IMG/VR virus record: IMGVR_UViG_3300032053_000075
Span: 1-60,795 of that record
Length of the DNA stretch: 60,795 bases
Reading direction: 5' to 3' (one strand)
Source: a virus
In this document: positions 1-6,251 of the stretch, in pieces
Numbering within the stretch: the stretch's first letter is position 1
How the letters are laid out: each line of letters opens with the position of its first letter
The notes under the pieces: model-generated
Seen by the model: only the letters and a program-made list of their open reading frames with translations
Told to the model about the DNA's origin: nothing
Databases searched by the model: none
Program-made: the position numbers and the translations under genes

Positions 1-2
1 CA

Positions 3-182
3 CACCATCACGGAGGTTGGTCTTGTAACTTGTCAAGCCCGTACAGTTATATGAGTGATGGTAGTGGGATGACAAAGTTTTCAGCTTTGATACATGGCGC
101 GGATTTGATGTCCACACACATGTTTGGTAAGAAGGCTGAAAGTAAGGAACATAAGAAGGAAGTAAGGAAGGTGACACCATGA
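3..182 (+). CDS. 3' end of an unidentified gene (partial)
   Basis: An open frame runs in from the left edge and stops at TGA 180-182, overlapping the ATG of the next gene (ATGA). The 59 visible residues begin HHHGGWSCN and end in a Lys/Glu-rich tail. The overlap suggests co-transcription with the thioredoxin-like gene. No family is recognised from this fragment. Confidence 0.6.
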   Translation, partial: HHHGGWSCNLSSPYSYMSDGSGMTKFSALIHGADLMSTHMFGKKAESKEHKKEVRKVTP

Positions 183-517
183 GATTGTTGAAAGAGTTGC
201 AGTATGATGAGGTGATTCATGGTGAGGGTGTTGTGGCGGTGTTGTTTCATGCTGGATGGTGTGCCCCCTGCAATAGAATTCTTCCTCTGATAGAGAATTT
301 TGAAAAAGAGTTTCCTGCAATTCAATTCTGTAAAGTAAATGTAGAGGAGTATGAGGGTTTTTTTGAACAAGCCAAGCTACATAAGATTACAGCAGTACCT
401 ACATTGGTAATTTACAAAGAGGGTAGGCAAGTAGATAGGGTAATAGGTTATCACCCTGAAGAGTACATAAGGGAATGTTTGGCTGATGCTACGGTGGGGG
501 AAGGTAAGGGTAGATAG
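179..517 (+). CDS. Thioredoxin-like protein
   Basis: A 112-residue protein with the thioredoxin fold signature. The redox motif WCAPC is at residues 27-31, preceded by a hydrophobic strand, and the cis-proline is in TAVPTLV near residue 74. The length matches single-domain thioredoxins. Such proteins reduce protein disulfides in the cytosol; some phages use host thioredoxin as a polymerase processivity factor, but nothing here points to that. The ATG overlaps the stop of the previous gene. The active site WCAPC differs from the classic WCGPC, so its redox potential may differ. Confidence 0.9.
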   Translation: MRLLKELQYDEVIHGEGVVAVLFHAGWCAPCNRILPLIENFEKEFPAIQFCKVNVEEYEGFFEQAKLHKITAVPTLVIYKEGRQVDRVIGYHPEEYIRECLADATVGEGKGR

Positions 518-622
518 TTCTTTTAACTTTTCTTAAAAATATACTTGACGACTTACCCTATGGGGCCTGTTGGCGGGGGTCGTGAAAATGGTAGGGCGTC
601 TAGTGTCAAAAAATGTTGATTT

Positions 623-1006
623 TTGATAAAAACTACCGTCAATCAGATTACCGTCAATCAGATTACCGTCAATCAGATTACCGTTGATGTAGCGTTGATC
701 AGGTATCATAGGGGGGGTATTGTATGGGATGTAAGCGTGGGGGAAGTAGAGTATGCGAAGCGGGAGGCGTGTCACAGGTTTGACAAGTTGGTAGATGTAA
801 CGGGGTTTGTAGGGAGGCATACGGGGTATTACTATGAGATGTTGGGGTGTATAGAGGAGCCGTTGCCGGTGGAGGATTCAGATGATGTTATTTCAGATGT
901 AGAGGATGAGGATTTGGAGGGTGAGGATTTGGAGGGTGAGGATTTGGAGGGTGAGGATTTGGAGGATGTTATTAAGGAAGCTGATGGTGATGTAGACAAG
1001 AAGTAG
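623..1006 (+). CDS. Acidic hypothetical protein with repeats at both ends
   Basis: 127 codons from a TTG at 623. The N-terminal 20 residues are encoded by a 15-bp tandem repeat (TVNQI repeated). The middle (VEYAKREACHRFDKLVDV) looks like a normal folded segment, and the C-terminus is a repeated acidic pentapeptide (EDLEG). The start is uncertain: an ATG at 613 opens a different frame of 24 codons through the same repeat, and a G-rich stretch near 708-717 could be the ribosome site of a shorter protein. No family recognised. Confidence 0.5.
   Translation: MIKTTVNQITVNQITVNQITVDVALIRYHRGGIVWDVSVGEVEYAKREACHRFDKLVDVTGFVGRHTGYYYEMLGCIEEPLPVEDSDDVISDVEDEDLEGEDLEGEDLEGEDLEDVIKEADGDVDKK
635..684 (+). 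repeat. 15-bp tandem repeat, 3 copies plus 5 bp
   Basis: The unit ACCGTCAATCAGATT occurs at 635, 650 and 665, then decays after ACCGT. It lies at the extreme 5' end of the 623 gene. The length is a multiple of three, so copy number can change without a frameshift. Confidence 0.95.
908..967 (+). repeat. 15-bp tandem repeat, 4 copies
   Basis: The unit GAGGATTTGGAGGGT starts at 908, 923, 938 and 953 (the last copy slightly diverged) and encodes EDLEG repeats in the acidic tail of the 623 gene. Confidence 0.95.
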
Positions 1007-1169
1007 TAAGGGCAGTAATATGTGATGTAATGTAGGAAGATGGTGTAAGATCATTGGATATAGCTCAAAAATACGGGCAAAAACCACAAAAATAACCTCT
1101 GTAACCCATTGATGTTGTTGCTGTTTGCAGGAAATAGCAAGGATTACTTGCATTTTGATTAGAAATAAC

Positions 1170-1212
1170 TTGACTTTCCCGGCGAAATAGCGTATATTAT
1201 AGGTGTAAGACA
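1170..1212 (+). promoter_or_regulatory. Sigma70-type promoter with conserved downstream element
   Basis: TTGACT (1170-1175), a 17-bp spacer and TATATT (1193-1198) form a near-consensus promoter. The following bases AGGTGTAAGACA are repeated after an independent promoter at 2192, so the initial transcribed region appears conserved too. It would drive the genes from 1362 on. The rest of the 1007-1361 gap holds the 9-bp repeats listed next; the stretch 1007-1169 shows nothing else I can name. Confidence 0.8.
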
Positions 1213-1231
1213 GGGGAGAGAAAAAAGACAA

Positions 1232-1330
1232 GATAGGGTTGATAGGGTTGATAGGGTTGATAGGGTTGATAGGGTTGATAGGGTTGATAGGGTTGATAGG
1301 GTTGATAGGGTTGATAGGGTTGATAGGGTT
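1232..1330 (+). repeat. 9-bp tandem repeat, 11 copies
   Basis: Eleven perfect copies of GATAGGGTT lie between the 1170 promoter and the ribosome site of the 1362 gene, i.e. in the 5' leader of the transcript. A degenerate extension (AATGAGGTTGATT) follows. The array is non-coding on the + strand. Confidence 0.95.
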
Positions 1331-1361
1331 AATGAGGTTGATTAAACTAAGGAGGTAGAGA

Positions 1362-1550
1362 ATGAGCAAGAAAATCAATACATCAGAAAAAATCCGTGTC
1401 AGGGCTTGTTCGATAGAGTGTATTGATCACCCAGAGTGGGGAACGTGGGGCGTGATGGAAGACCGTGGCCTGTGGTTTGAGATTTTTGGTAAGAGCGGGG
1501 GACGTGTGTTGAGCAAGATGGAGGCAGACAAGTTTTGGAGGGTGCGGTAA
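1362..1550 (+). CDS. Small hypothetical protein
   Basis: 62 residues from an ATG with a strong AAGGAGG site 6 bases upstream. It is Trp-rich for its size (HPEWGTWGVMEDRGLWFEIF) and ends FWRVR, compatible with a small beta-rich fold. It is the first gene behind the 1170 promoter. No family recognised. Confidence 0.75.
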   Translation: MSKKINTSEKIRVRACSIECIDHPEWGTWGVMEDRGLWFEIFGKSGGRVLSKMEADKFWRVR

Positions 1551-1552
1551 GA

Positions 1553-1572
1553 CGGATTTTTCCAAAAATCCG
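1553..1572 (+). terminator. Perfect 9-bp palindromic hairpin between genes
   Basis: CGGATTTTT and AAAAATCCG are perfect complements separated by two bases, immediately after the 1362 gene's stop. There is no T-run after it, so it may be an RNA-processing or stability hairpin, or a bidirectional weak terminator. Confidence 0.5.
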
Positions 1573-1605
1573 GGTGAATAGAAACCTAAGACAGGAGATG
1601 CTGGT

Positions 1606-1755
1606 ATGGCAAAAGAAAAAGCCGTGATCTATCTGGATGATGTGCGAAGTTGCTGGAAGATTAAGACAAATGATGTGTGGATTGATGAGTTTGACAGTGA
1701 GGAAGAAGCAACTACCTATGCACTGAGAAACGGGTGCAAGGTCGAGGGGTGCTGA
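1606..1755 (+). CDS. Small hypothetical protein (49 aa)
   Basis: An ATG with an ACAGGAG site upstream opens 49 codons (starts MAKEKAVIYLDDV, ends CKVEGC). The stop at 1753-1755 directly abuts the next gene's ATG, typical of translational coupling. Function unknown. Confidence 0.65.
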   Translation: MAKEKAVIYLDDVRSCWKIKTNDVWIDEFDSEEEATTYALRNGCKVEGC

Positions 1756-1962
1756 ATGTTTGTTGAACATCAGATTGTAAAGACAAAGGATTTTATAGAG
1801 GTTGATGGAAGTCTTCTTCCAAAACAATCACGAGGGGCAGTTATTTCTATTCCTTGTGTTGGAGTGTATGTAGTTGAGTTCCCAACTTATTGGAAGACTA
1901 TTGAAGAAGAGGGCAAGCCGGTAATAGTTACGCTTTGTGAAGACGTAATTGAGGAGTGCTGA
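1756..1962 (+). CDS. Small hypothetical protein (68 aa)
   Basis: Begins at the base after the previous stop. Alternating hydrophobic residues (VISIPCVGVYVVEFP) suggest a beta-rich small domain. No family recognised. Confidence 0.65.
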   Translation: MFVEHQIVKTKDFIEVDGSLLPKQSRGAVISIPCVGVYVVEFPTYWKTIEEEGKPVIVTLCEDVIEEC

Positions 1963-1985
1963 AATTTTAGAGAAAGGCAGGTAAG

Positions 1986-2165
1986 ATGGACCCGTTTGTG
2001 AAGGAATGTCTGGATATGTTAGTAGTGAATGGTGAATGTGCGACGGCATGGAAGGTCTTGAGTTGGTGCCAAGCAACAATTCCTGATAGTGAGTATGACA
2101 GGTATAAGAGGATGATAATTGATCTGTCGGGTGTAGAGGCAACTGATACTGATAGGGTGTTGTAG
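1986..2165 (+). CDS. Small hypothetical protein (59 aa)
   Basis: ATG at 1986 preceded by AGGCAGG. The sequence MDPFVKECLDMLVVNGE followed by WKVLSWCQATIPDSEY looks helical. It is the last gene before the second promoter. Function unknown. Confidence 0.6.
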   Translation: MDPFVKECLDMLVVNGECATAWKVLSWCQATIPDSEYDRYKRMIIDLSGVEATDTDRVL

Positions 2166-2191
2166 CTTCGTAGATTTAATTTATTTTTCTG

Positions 2192-2234
2192 TTGACTTTG
2201 CTGATGATGTTTGGTATATTAGAGGTGTAAGACA
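2192..2234 (+). promoter_or_regulatory. Second sigma70-type promoter of the same family
   Basis: TTGACT (2192-2197), 17 bp, TATATT (2215-2220), then AGAGGTGTAAGACA. Hexamers, spacing and the downstream GGTGTAAGACA are all shared with the promoter at 1170. It serves the gene at 2319 and those after it. Confidence 0.8.
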
Positions 2235-2318
2235 AGATTTTTGATTTTGATGTTGTAGTAGTATAGTGGCACAGACCACACATAAACCGGGGCAAAGACC
2301 CCCAAAGGAGTACCGAGT

Positions 2319-2621
2319 ATGAAACCTGTATCAATGACTGAGATTATTGACCGCAAGAAGTACAGCACTGAATCTGCTACGTTGATTGCCGGGAATGATT
2401 ATTGGGACGGCCACAACTACGAACGTCACGGGCGGCAGACTTTCCTGTATCGTACATCCAAGGGTGGATACTTCGCGGTGCATCTGACGCAATGGCAGGG
2501 CGAACAGGACCGCATAGAGCCGTTGTGTGTAGATGAGGCGGTGACGTTCTGGGAAAATCTGACCGAGCGGCGCGTAGAATTTGTTGAGGCATTTCCTGGA
2601 GTTGAAGTTACGGATGCGTGA
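2319..2621 (+). CDS. Hypothetical phage/bacterial protein (100 aa)
   Basis: The layout (IDRKKYSTESATLIA near the N-terminus, then FLYRTSKGGYFAVHLTQW, then a helix around DEAVTFWENL) matches a widespread small protein type in phages and plasmids: a KYxTETAtLIa opening, a YrTkkGgyFl strand and a C-terminal AxxWle helix. That family has no known role. AAAGGAG lies before the ATG. G+C is higher here than in neighbouring genes. Confidence 0.75.
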   Translation: MKPVSMTEIIDRKKYSTESATLIAGNDYWDGHNYERHGRQTFLYRTSKGGYFAVHLTQWQGEQDRIEPLCVDEAVTFWENLTERRVEFVEAFPGVEVTDA

Positions 2622-2649
2622 TGGTATATGAGTAGGATGGGGTGTAAGT

Positions 2650-2997
2650 ATGATTTTCAAATTCAGGTATGTGAAGCCTGATTTGTCTGAGTGGCTTGAG
2701 TATGAAGGTACATCTGAGGTTGATGCAATACAATCACACCAGCTTCAATGGAGGACAGGATACCGGGTAAAACTGGACGTAGGGCATTTTGTGTATTTTG
2801 CACTGGTAGAAGGTGCATCGGGGGAGAAGTTTATTTCGAGGGTATTTAAGCATGGGTTGGAAAGACGTGGGGGTGTGCGGTACAGGCAAGATCAATACCC
2901 TTGGGGATACGAGGAAGCGGCTGAGGCGTTGGGTGTGGAGGAAAGTGAGTTGAGGTCTGAGGATGGATGGGAGCAGGATGAGAAGGATTATCATTGA
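2650..2997 (+). CDS. Hypothetical protein (115 aa)
   Basis: Starts MIFKFRYVKPDLSEWLEYEG, with an aromatic-rich N-terminal half and a charged C-terminus (EESELRSEDGWEQDEKDYH). No recognised motif. Standard spacing in the accessory operon. Confidence 0.65.
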   Translation: MIFKFRYVKPDLSEWLEYEGTSEVDAIQSHQLQWRTGYRVKLDVGHFVYFALVEGASGEKFISRVFKHGLERRGGVRYRQDQYPWGYEEAAEALGVEESELRSEDGWEQDEKDYH

Positions 2998-3040
2998 CAT
3001 ATAGGATGCTGTAAGTAAAACCAATGAAAGGCAGGGTTGT

Positions 3041-3298
3041 ATGAGCCGGATGACAAAAGAAGAGGCACTGTCTGTTATTACAACTTTGATTGAGCATCAC
3101 GCGCCAAACCCTATGTTGGAAGAGGCAAAATGTGTGATGCTTGAGTTGGTAGAAGACAAAGAGAATACCCTGAAACATCTACGAGATGAAATTGCCGCTT
3201 ACATGAATGAGCTTTCTGGTATTTATGAAAATGAGAGTGAAATTTTTATACCTTATGTAGTTAATAAGCTGCGGCAACTGTTAGCCGTTTCGTTGTAG
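3041..3298 (+). CDS. Hypothetical helical protein (85 aa)
   Basis: ATG after AAGGCAGG. The sequence is predicted helical throughout (MTKEEALSVITTLIEHH and later EDKENTLKHLRDEIAAY). Function unknown. Confidence 0.65.
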   Translation: MSRMTKEEALSVITTLIEHHAPNPMLEEAKCVMLELVEDKENTLKHLRDEIAAYMNELSGIYENESEIFIPYVVNKLRQLLAVSL

Positions 3299-3308
3299 TG
3301 TATAAAGT

Positions 3309-3482
3309 ATGATTGAAAAACGTAAAATAGGTTGGGAGGACGTGTCTTGTCCTGCTGGTCAGGGGTATAGAATAATGACGCGGGACGGGATCAAGGTTTT
3401 TGATTTGAGTGAGCGAGAAGAGTTTGAGGCTGAAAGGCGTGAAGTAGCTGAGTATTTATCTAAAAGTAAGATAAAAGGCTGA
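3309..3482 (+). CDS. Small hypothetical protein (57 aa)
   Basis: An ATG 10 bases after the previous stop opens 57 codons (MIEKRKIGWEDVSCPAG, then IMTRDGIKVFDLSEREEFE). The second half looks like one charged helix. Function unknown. Confidence 0.55.
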   Translation: MIEKRKIGWEDVSCPAGQGYRIMTRDGIKVFDLSEREEFEAERREVAEYLSKSKIKG

Positions 3483-3487
3483 TAGGT

Positions 3488-3670
3488 ATGGCTGAGTGTT
3501 TGCCGGGACAGTCAAAGGATACCAGAATTGAGAGTCTTGAACTTCAGGTTGATCAGCTTCTTAGGGATAATGCTGACTATAGAGTTTGGGTAGTGACCCA
3601 CAGGTGTCCTAAGTGTGACCATCTTGTAAAGAACGGGTACTGCTGTCATCATTGTCATTATGGTGGGTAG
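3488..3670 (+). CDS. Small zinc-ribbon protein (60 aa)
   Basis: An N-terminal coiled stretch (RIESLELQVDQLLRDN) followed by a compact zinc ribbon, CPKC then CCHHCH, at the C-terminus. It overlaps no other gene in frame. One of many tiny Cys-rich proteins in this phage; function unknown. Confidence 0.65.
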   Translation: MAECLPGQSKDTRIESLELQVDQLLRDNADYRVWVVTHRCPKCDHLVKNGYCCHHCHYGG

Positions 3671-3692
3671 TGTTTTATTTTGTGAGGTTGAA

Positions 3693-3911
3693 ATGTGGGA
3701 AGGTTTAATTAACGATAGAGACAAGAAGAAGTTACTTCCATGTCCTTTTTGTGGCGGGAAAGCGTATATAGATTGGGAGTCGATACAGAATGATGTAGGG
3801 AATGAGCAGGTTGTGAAGTGTAGTGGATGTGGGGTTGTTATGCATTATCCTGCCTTGACGCAATGGAATAAGAGAGTTGAATTGAAAGAGGTTTGTGGTG
3901 CGGGGCATTGA
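3693..3911 (+). CDS. Lar-like restriction-alleviation family zinc protein
   Basis: The pattern LLPCPFCGG, then VKCSGCG and finally TQWNKRV is the signature of the Lar family. The founding member from the Rac prophage alleviates type I restriction, but most phage members are untested. ATG 3693 is preferred over an in-frame start at 3660 because GAGG lies 5 bases upstream and the upstream start would overlap the previous gene. A second member is at 7236. Confidence 0.8.
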   Translation: MWEGLINDRDKKKLLPCPFCGGKAYIDWESIQNDVGNEQVVKCSGCGVVMHYPALTQWNKRVELKEVCGAGH

Positions 3912-4182
3912 TGTTGTTGTAAATTCGCGTGTGTATCTCAGGGATAACACTTGGTTACTCGGAATTGCAAAAAGACTTACAAGTGAGAATGAGAGTGAGA
4001 GTAAGGATAATAAGCGTAATGGTACTTCGGATGCGGTTGCTTGGTTAAGAAAAGAGATTGACAGGTTACAACAGAGGGTTACTTGGTTAGAGGTTGATAA
4101 TGCAAGTAAGTTTCGGGAAGTAAAGGAATTAAGGAGAGAAAAAGAGAAATGTCTACGGTTTGAGAGTGCGTTATTGAGGTAG
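3895..4182 (+). CDS. Hypothetical coiled-coil protein
   Basis: GTG at 3895 or 3898 follows AAAGAGG and overlaps the end of the Lar-like gene. The C-terminal half is strongly coiled-coil (AWLRKEIDRLQQRVTWLEV onward). The stop TAG (4180-4182) ends on the G of the first GTTG junction of the cassette array, so the array begins exactly at this gene's end. Confidence 0.55.
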   Translation: MVRGIDVVVNSRVYLRDNTWLLGIAKRLTSENESESKDNKRNGTSDAVAWLRKEIDRLQQRVTWLEVDNASKFREVKELRREKEKCLRFESALLR

Positions 4183-4233
4183 TTGTTTGCAATTGCCGTG
4201 CGACCATATTATAGGCGCGGCGGAAAGGAATGT

Positions 4234-4497
4234 ATGCGAGATAAATTGATTTCTGCGGCTATCCGCAATATGCGTGAGTTTGGATATCCTTATGTCAACG
4301 CCGAAAACATTATCACCGACCAAGTGTATTCTATGCTTTTCGACAGTATGTTAAAGGACAACCTTGGTCACGGCGTTGACAAAGCTATTGAATCGTTACG
4401 TAGCGAAATCGCCGCCGCGCAGAAAGCAGTTGAGCGCACGGCAACAACAAACAACAGCGCAAAGCCAAAACCGCGTAAGCGTAGCAAGGGGGCGTAG
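4234..4497 (+). CDS. Cassette 1 ORF, hypothetical
   Basis: 87 residues from ATG 4234, chosen because GGAAAGGA lies just upstream. Helical (MRDKLISAAIRNMREFGYPY) with a basic Lys/Pro-rich tail. The tail is encoded by the 5' arm of the attC-like site. Function unknown. Confidence 0.65.
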   Translation: MRDKLISAAIRNMREFGYPYVNAENIITDQVYSMLFDSMLKDNLGHGVDKAIESLRSEIAAAQKAVERTATTNNSAKPKPRKRSKGA

Positions 4498-4526
4498 CGG
4501 CTTCGGCTGTTGCGCAAACGTTGGTG
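4449..4526 (+). repeat. attC-like site 1
   Basis: R'' AAACAAC (4449-4455), L'' GCGCAAAGCC (4457-4466), L' GGCTGTTGCGC (4505-4515), R' GTTGGTG (4520-4526). L'' and L' pair with one extra C on the 3' arm. Confidence 0.75.
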
Positions 4527-4560
4527 GAAATAAACCTTTCTTTGGAATTGTAGGTGCGGC

Positions 4561-4773
4561 ATGGAAATGACATTTGAGCAGTGGTGGAGCAACGTTGGCG
4601 GCGGCGGAGATATGGAGAAGTATAGCAACGTCTGGAATGCCGCACAGAACGCTATGGTGGAAAGATTTACATCCACCAACAAAGCAAGTACGCAATGCTC
4701 TCTGTATGCGAGCTGCAAGTATCCTATCAAAAGTTGTTGCTGTACCGGAGTTCCGATTTGTCACAAGCAGTAG
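4561..4773 (+). CDS. Cassette 2 ORF, TFxxWW family
   Basis: 70 residues. The N-terminus MEMTFEQWWSN and the later NVWNAAQNAMVERF parallel cassette 7 (KTFREWW, then IGWSAANRVVV), so the array carries two diverged relatives. Similar TFexWw small proteins are common, unassigned phage proteins. The Cys-rich C-terminus lies inside the attC-like loop. Confidence 0.6.
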   Translation: MEMTFEQWWSNVGGGGDMEKYSNVWNAAQNAMVERFTSTNKASTQCSLYASCKYPIKSCCCTGVPICHKQ

Positions 4774-4801
4774 CACTGCGTACATTGCTCGGACGTTGGG
4801 A
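4674..4801 (+). repeat. attC-like site 2
   Basis: R'' CACCAAC (4674-4680), L'' AGCAAGTACGCAATGC (4683-4698), L' GCACTGCGTACATTGCT (4773-4789), spacer CGGAC, R' GTTGGGA (4795-4801). The 16-17 bp arms pair with one bulged T and one G.T-type mismatch, the longest pairing in the array. Confidence 0.8.
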
Positions 4802-4840
4802 TGCCATAGTTGACAAGTCGATATGCCGAGGAGGCGCAAA

Positions 4841-5065
4841 ATGAATGATAGCGTATTGCTCAACGGGTGGTGTCAGCACGGCATACCGGCAGGTTCGTGC
4901 GATCGCTGCGCCTCCAAACCGGAGGAATTGTCAACAACGGCACCCAACAGCGCTATAGATGCCATTGCTCTCGTGCGCAAACTGGCATTGTCTTCTTCTC
5001 GGTCTGATGCGCAAAAAATGAGGTTTTGTGATTTTCTGCGTGAGATCGAGCAACGGAACCAGTAG
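4841..5065 (+). CDS. Cassette 3 ORF, small Cys-containing protein
   Basis: 74 residues from ATG 4841, with GAGGAGG about 7 bases upstream (an in-frame ATG at 4823 lacks this). It contains CQHGIPAGSCDRC, a possible metal site, followed by a helical C-terminus. The APNS residues are encoded by R'' of the attC-like site. Confidence 0.65.
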   Translation: MNDSVLLNGWCQHGIPAGSCDRCASKPEELSTTAPNSAIDAIALVRKLALSSSRSDAQKMRFCDFLREIEQRNQ

Positions 5066-5080
5066 CGCGGATCGTTGGGA
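4942..5080 (+). repeat. attC-like site 3
   Basis: R'' ACCCAAC (4942-4948), L'' GCGCTA (4950-4955), L' TAGCGC (5063-5068), spacer GGATC, R' GTTGGGA (5074-5080). CCCAAC/GTTGGG and GCGCTA/TAGCGC are perfect complements. Confidence 0.8.
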
Positions 5081-5337
5081 TGCCATTCATTCGCTTGGAG
5101 GTTATAGGTGGCCACAAAAAACTTGATTGCATTAAGCGAGATGTATGCATAGTTCGGGACAGCAACTATTCTTTGTGCAGCGACTGTGGCCACTATCTGG
5201 CGGATGCTCATTCCACGGCACCCAACAGCGCTATTACGCCATGCGGAGAGTGCGTTTTTGTGCGGACCAAATCTCCGCGTTGTTCGGAGTGCTACCGTAA
5301 TAAGGTTGACAAGTGGTTGTCACGCACGTCGCAATAG
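5080..5337 (+). CDS. Cassette 4 ORF, zinc-ribbon protein
   Basis: Up to 85 residues. Cys pairs in CSDCGHY and in CGEC...CSEC suggest zinc binding. The only in-frame ATG (5080) lies on the junction itself without a good ribosome site, while TTGGAGG at 5095-5101 has no normal start codon at the right distance in this frame, so the true start is unclear. Confidence 0.5.
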   Translation: MPFIRLEVIGGHKKLDCIKRDVCIVRDSNYSLCSDCGHYLADAHSTAPNSAITPCGECVFVRTKSPRCSECYRNKVDKWLSRTSQ

Positions 5338-5352
5338 AGCAAAACGTTGTAT
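5220..5352 (+). repeat. attC-like site 4
   Basis: R'' ACCCAAC (5220-5226), L'' GCGCTATT (5228-5235), L' AATAGAGC (5333-5340), spacer AAAAC, R' GTTGTAT (5346-5352). Seven of eight L positions pair. Confidence 0.75.
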
Positions 5353-5389
5353 GCAATTTTTTGCGCTTTCAAATTATAGGAGGTTGGCT

Positions 5390-5614
5390 ATGTGGTACAA
5401 AAAAGGTGAAGGTGTTGTCCCGGATTACGATGGCCCGATATTAGTTCATTTTGACAACGGCAGTATCGAGACTATTCACGCACAGGATTTTATTGCTGGC
5501 CATTGCGAGTATAATTGCAAAATAACGCATTGGATGCTCGTTCCATCCCCGCCAACCTCTGAAAGCAGCGGTGGCGCAAAAAACAGCACACAACAGGCAA
5601 ATGCCAAAATGTGA
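5390..5614 (+). CDS. Cassette 5 ORF, DUF551-like
   Basis: 74 residues from ATG 5390 after ATAGGAGG. It ends with the ITHWMLVPSPP motif typical of DUF551, a small phage protein domain of unknown role. A second DUF551-like protein is at 10556 outside the array. Confidence 0.75.
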   Translation: MWYKKGEGVVPDYDGPILVHFDNGSIETIHAQDFIAGHCEYNCKITHWMLVPSPPTSESSGGAKNSTQQANAKM

Positions 5615-5647
5615 TGCACACTTCGGCAATTTGCCGGAACGTTGTTT
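5588..5647 (+). repeat. attC-like site 5 (shortest clear site, 60 bp)
   Basis: R'' ACACAAC (5588-5594), L'' GGCAAATGCC (5596-5605), a small TGTG/CACA stem-loop, L' GGCAATTTGCC (5625-5635), spacer GGAAC, R' GTTGTTT (5641-5647). L arms pair perfectly except one extra T, matching the extrahelical-base layout of attC. Its 60-bp length equals that of classical short attC sites. Confidence 0.85.
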
Positions 5648-5683
5648 GCAATTTCGCTCTAAAATTTATTATAGGAGTATGCC

Positions 5684-5899
5684 ATGACGCCAATCGAGGC
5701 TATTGATGCTATCGAGAAAAATTGTGCTATACATGTAGGTAATGTCGTTCTTGCGGATGAAGCATGGCAAACTCTGAAAACCGCTGTACTCGCTCAACAG
5801 ACAACCAACAGCAAAAGTGCGCCATGTCCGAACTGTGGTGAGCGTGCAGGGCGGTATTCGCTCGGCGAAGCGTGTATGGTGTGCCACTATAATCTGTAG
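5684..5899 (+). CDS. Cassette 6 ORF, zinc-ribbon protein
   Basis: 71 residues from an ATG after TATAGGAG. The helical N-terminus (MTPIEAIDAIEKNCAI) is followed by a C-terminal zinc ribbon, CPNCGE then CMVCHYN. Function unknown. Confidence 0.7.
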   Translation: MTPIEAIDAIEKNCAIHVGNVVLADEAWQTLKTAVLAQQTTNSKSAPCPNCGERAGRYSLGEACMVCHYNL

Positions 5900-5928
5900 C
5901 ACGGCGCACGTTTCGCAAGACGTTGGGA
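5803..5928 (+). repeat. attC-like site 6
   Basis: R'' AACCAAC (5803-5809), L'' GCAAAAGTGCGCC (5811-5823), L' GGCGCACGTTTCGC (5903-5916), spacer AAGAC, R' GTTGGGA (5922-5928). The arms pair over 12 positions with a single shifted base. Confidence 0.8.
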
Positions 5929-5955
5929 TGCCAGTTTGTCAACTTTGGAGGTGAT

Positions 5956-6192
5956 ATGGCCGCGAAGACATTCCGTGAGTGGTGGAAGACGCAAGGGCCT
6001 GGTGATTATCAGATAGATATGGTGAGTGCGGAGATCGGTTGGAGCGCGGCCAACCGCGTGGTGGTTGACAAACCGGCACCCAACACCGCAAGGGCCGAAA
6101 TTTGCCCTCATTATTTTGAGGACACCGATGGCATACATGTGGTCGTGGTAGGCCAGTGTAATTGTAGGGGCAAACTATCGCCCATTGCGTAG
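5956..6192 (+). CDS. Cassette 7 ORF, TFxxWW family
   Basis: 78 residues from ATG 5956 after TTTGGAGG. KTFREWWKTQGPGDYQ and a following WSAANR helix relate it to cassette 2. The C-terminal third overlaps the attC-like site. Function unknown. Confidence 0.65.
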   Translation: MAAKTFREWWKTQGPGDYQIDMVSAEIGWSAANRVVVDKPAPNTARAEICPHYFEDTDGIHVVVVGQCNCRGKLSPIA

Positions 6193-6201
6193 ACGTTGTA
6201 C
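6078..6201 (+). repeat. attC-like site 7
   Basis: R'' ACCCAAC (6078-6084), L'' CGCAAGGG (6087-6094), L' CCCATTGCG (6181-6189), spacer TAGAC, R' GTTGTAC (6195-6201). The arms pair with one extra T. Confidence 0.75.
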
Positions 6202-6251
6202 AAAATGGCGCAAAGCCTGAATTTATAGGCCGCGCCGGAAAGTAGAAGTTT

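Noticed and set aside
545-573. Promoter with TTGACG at 545
   Set aside because: No acceptable -10 hexamer lies 16-18 bases downstream.
1216-1335. CRISPR array
   Set aside because: The 9-bp repeats are contiguous without spacers.
893-1378. 161-codon minus-strand ORF rich in INP repeats
   Set aside because: It is the antisense of the GATAGGGTT array and the GAGGATTTGGAGGGT repeat; the periodic repeats merely keep the frame open.
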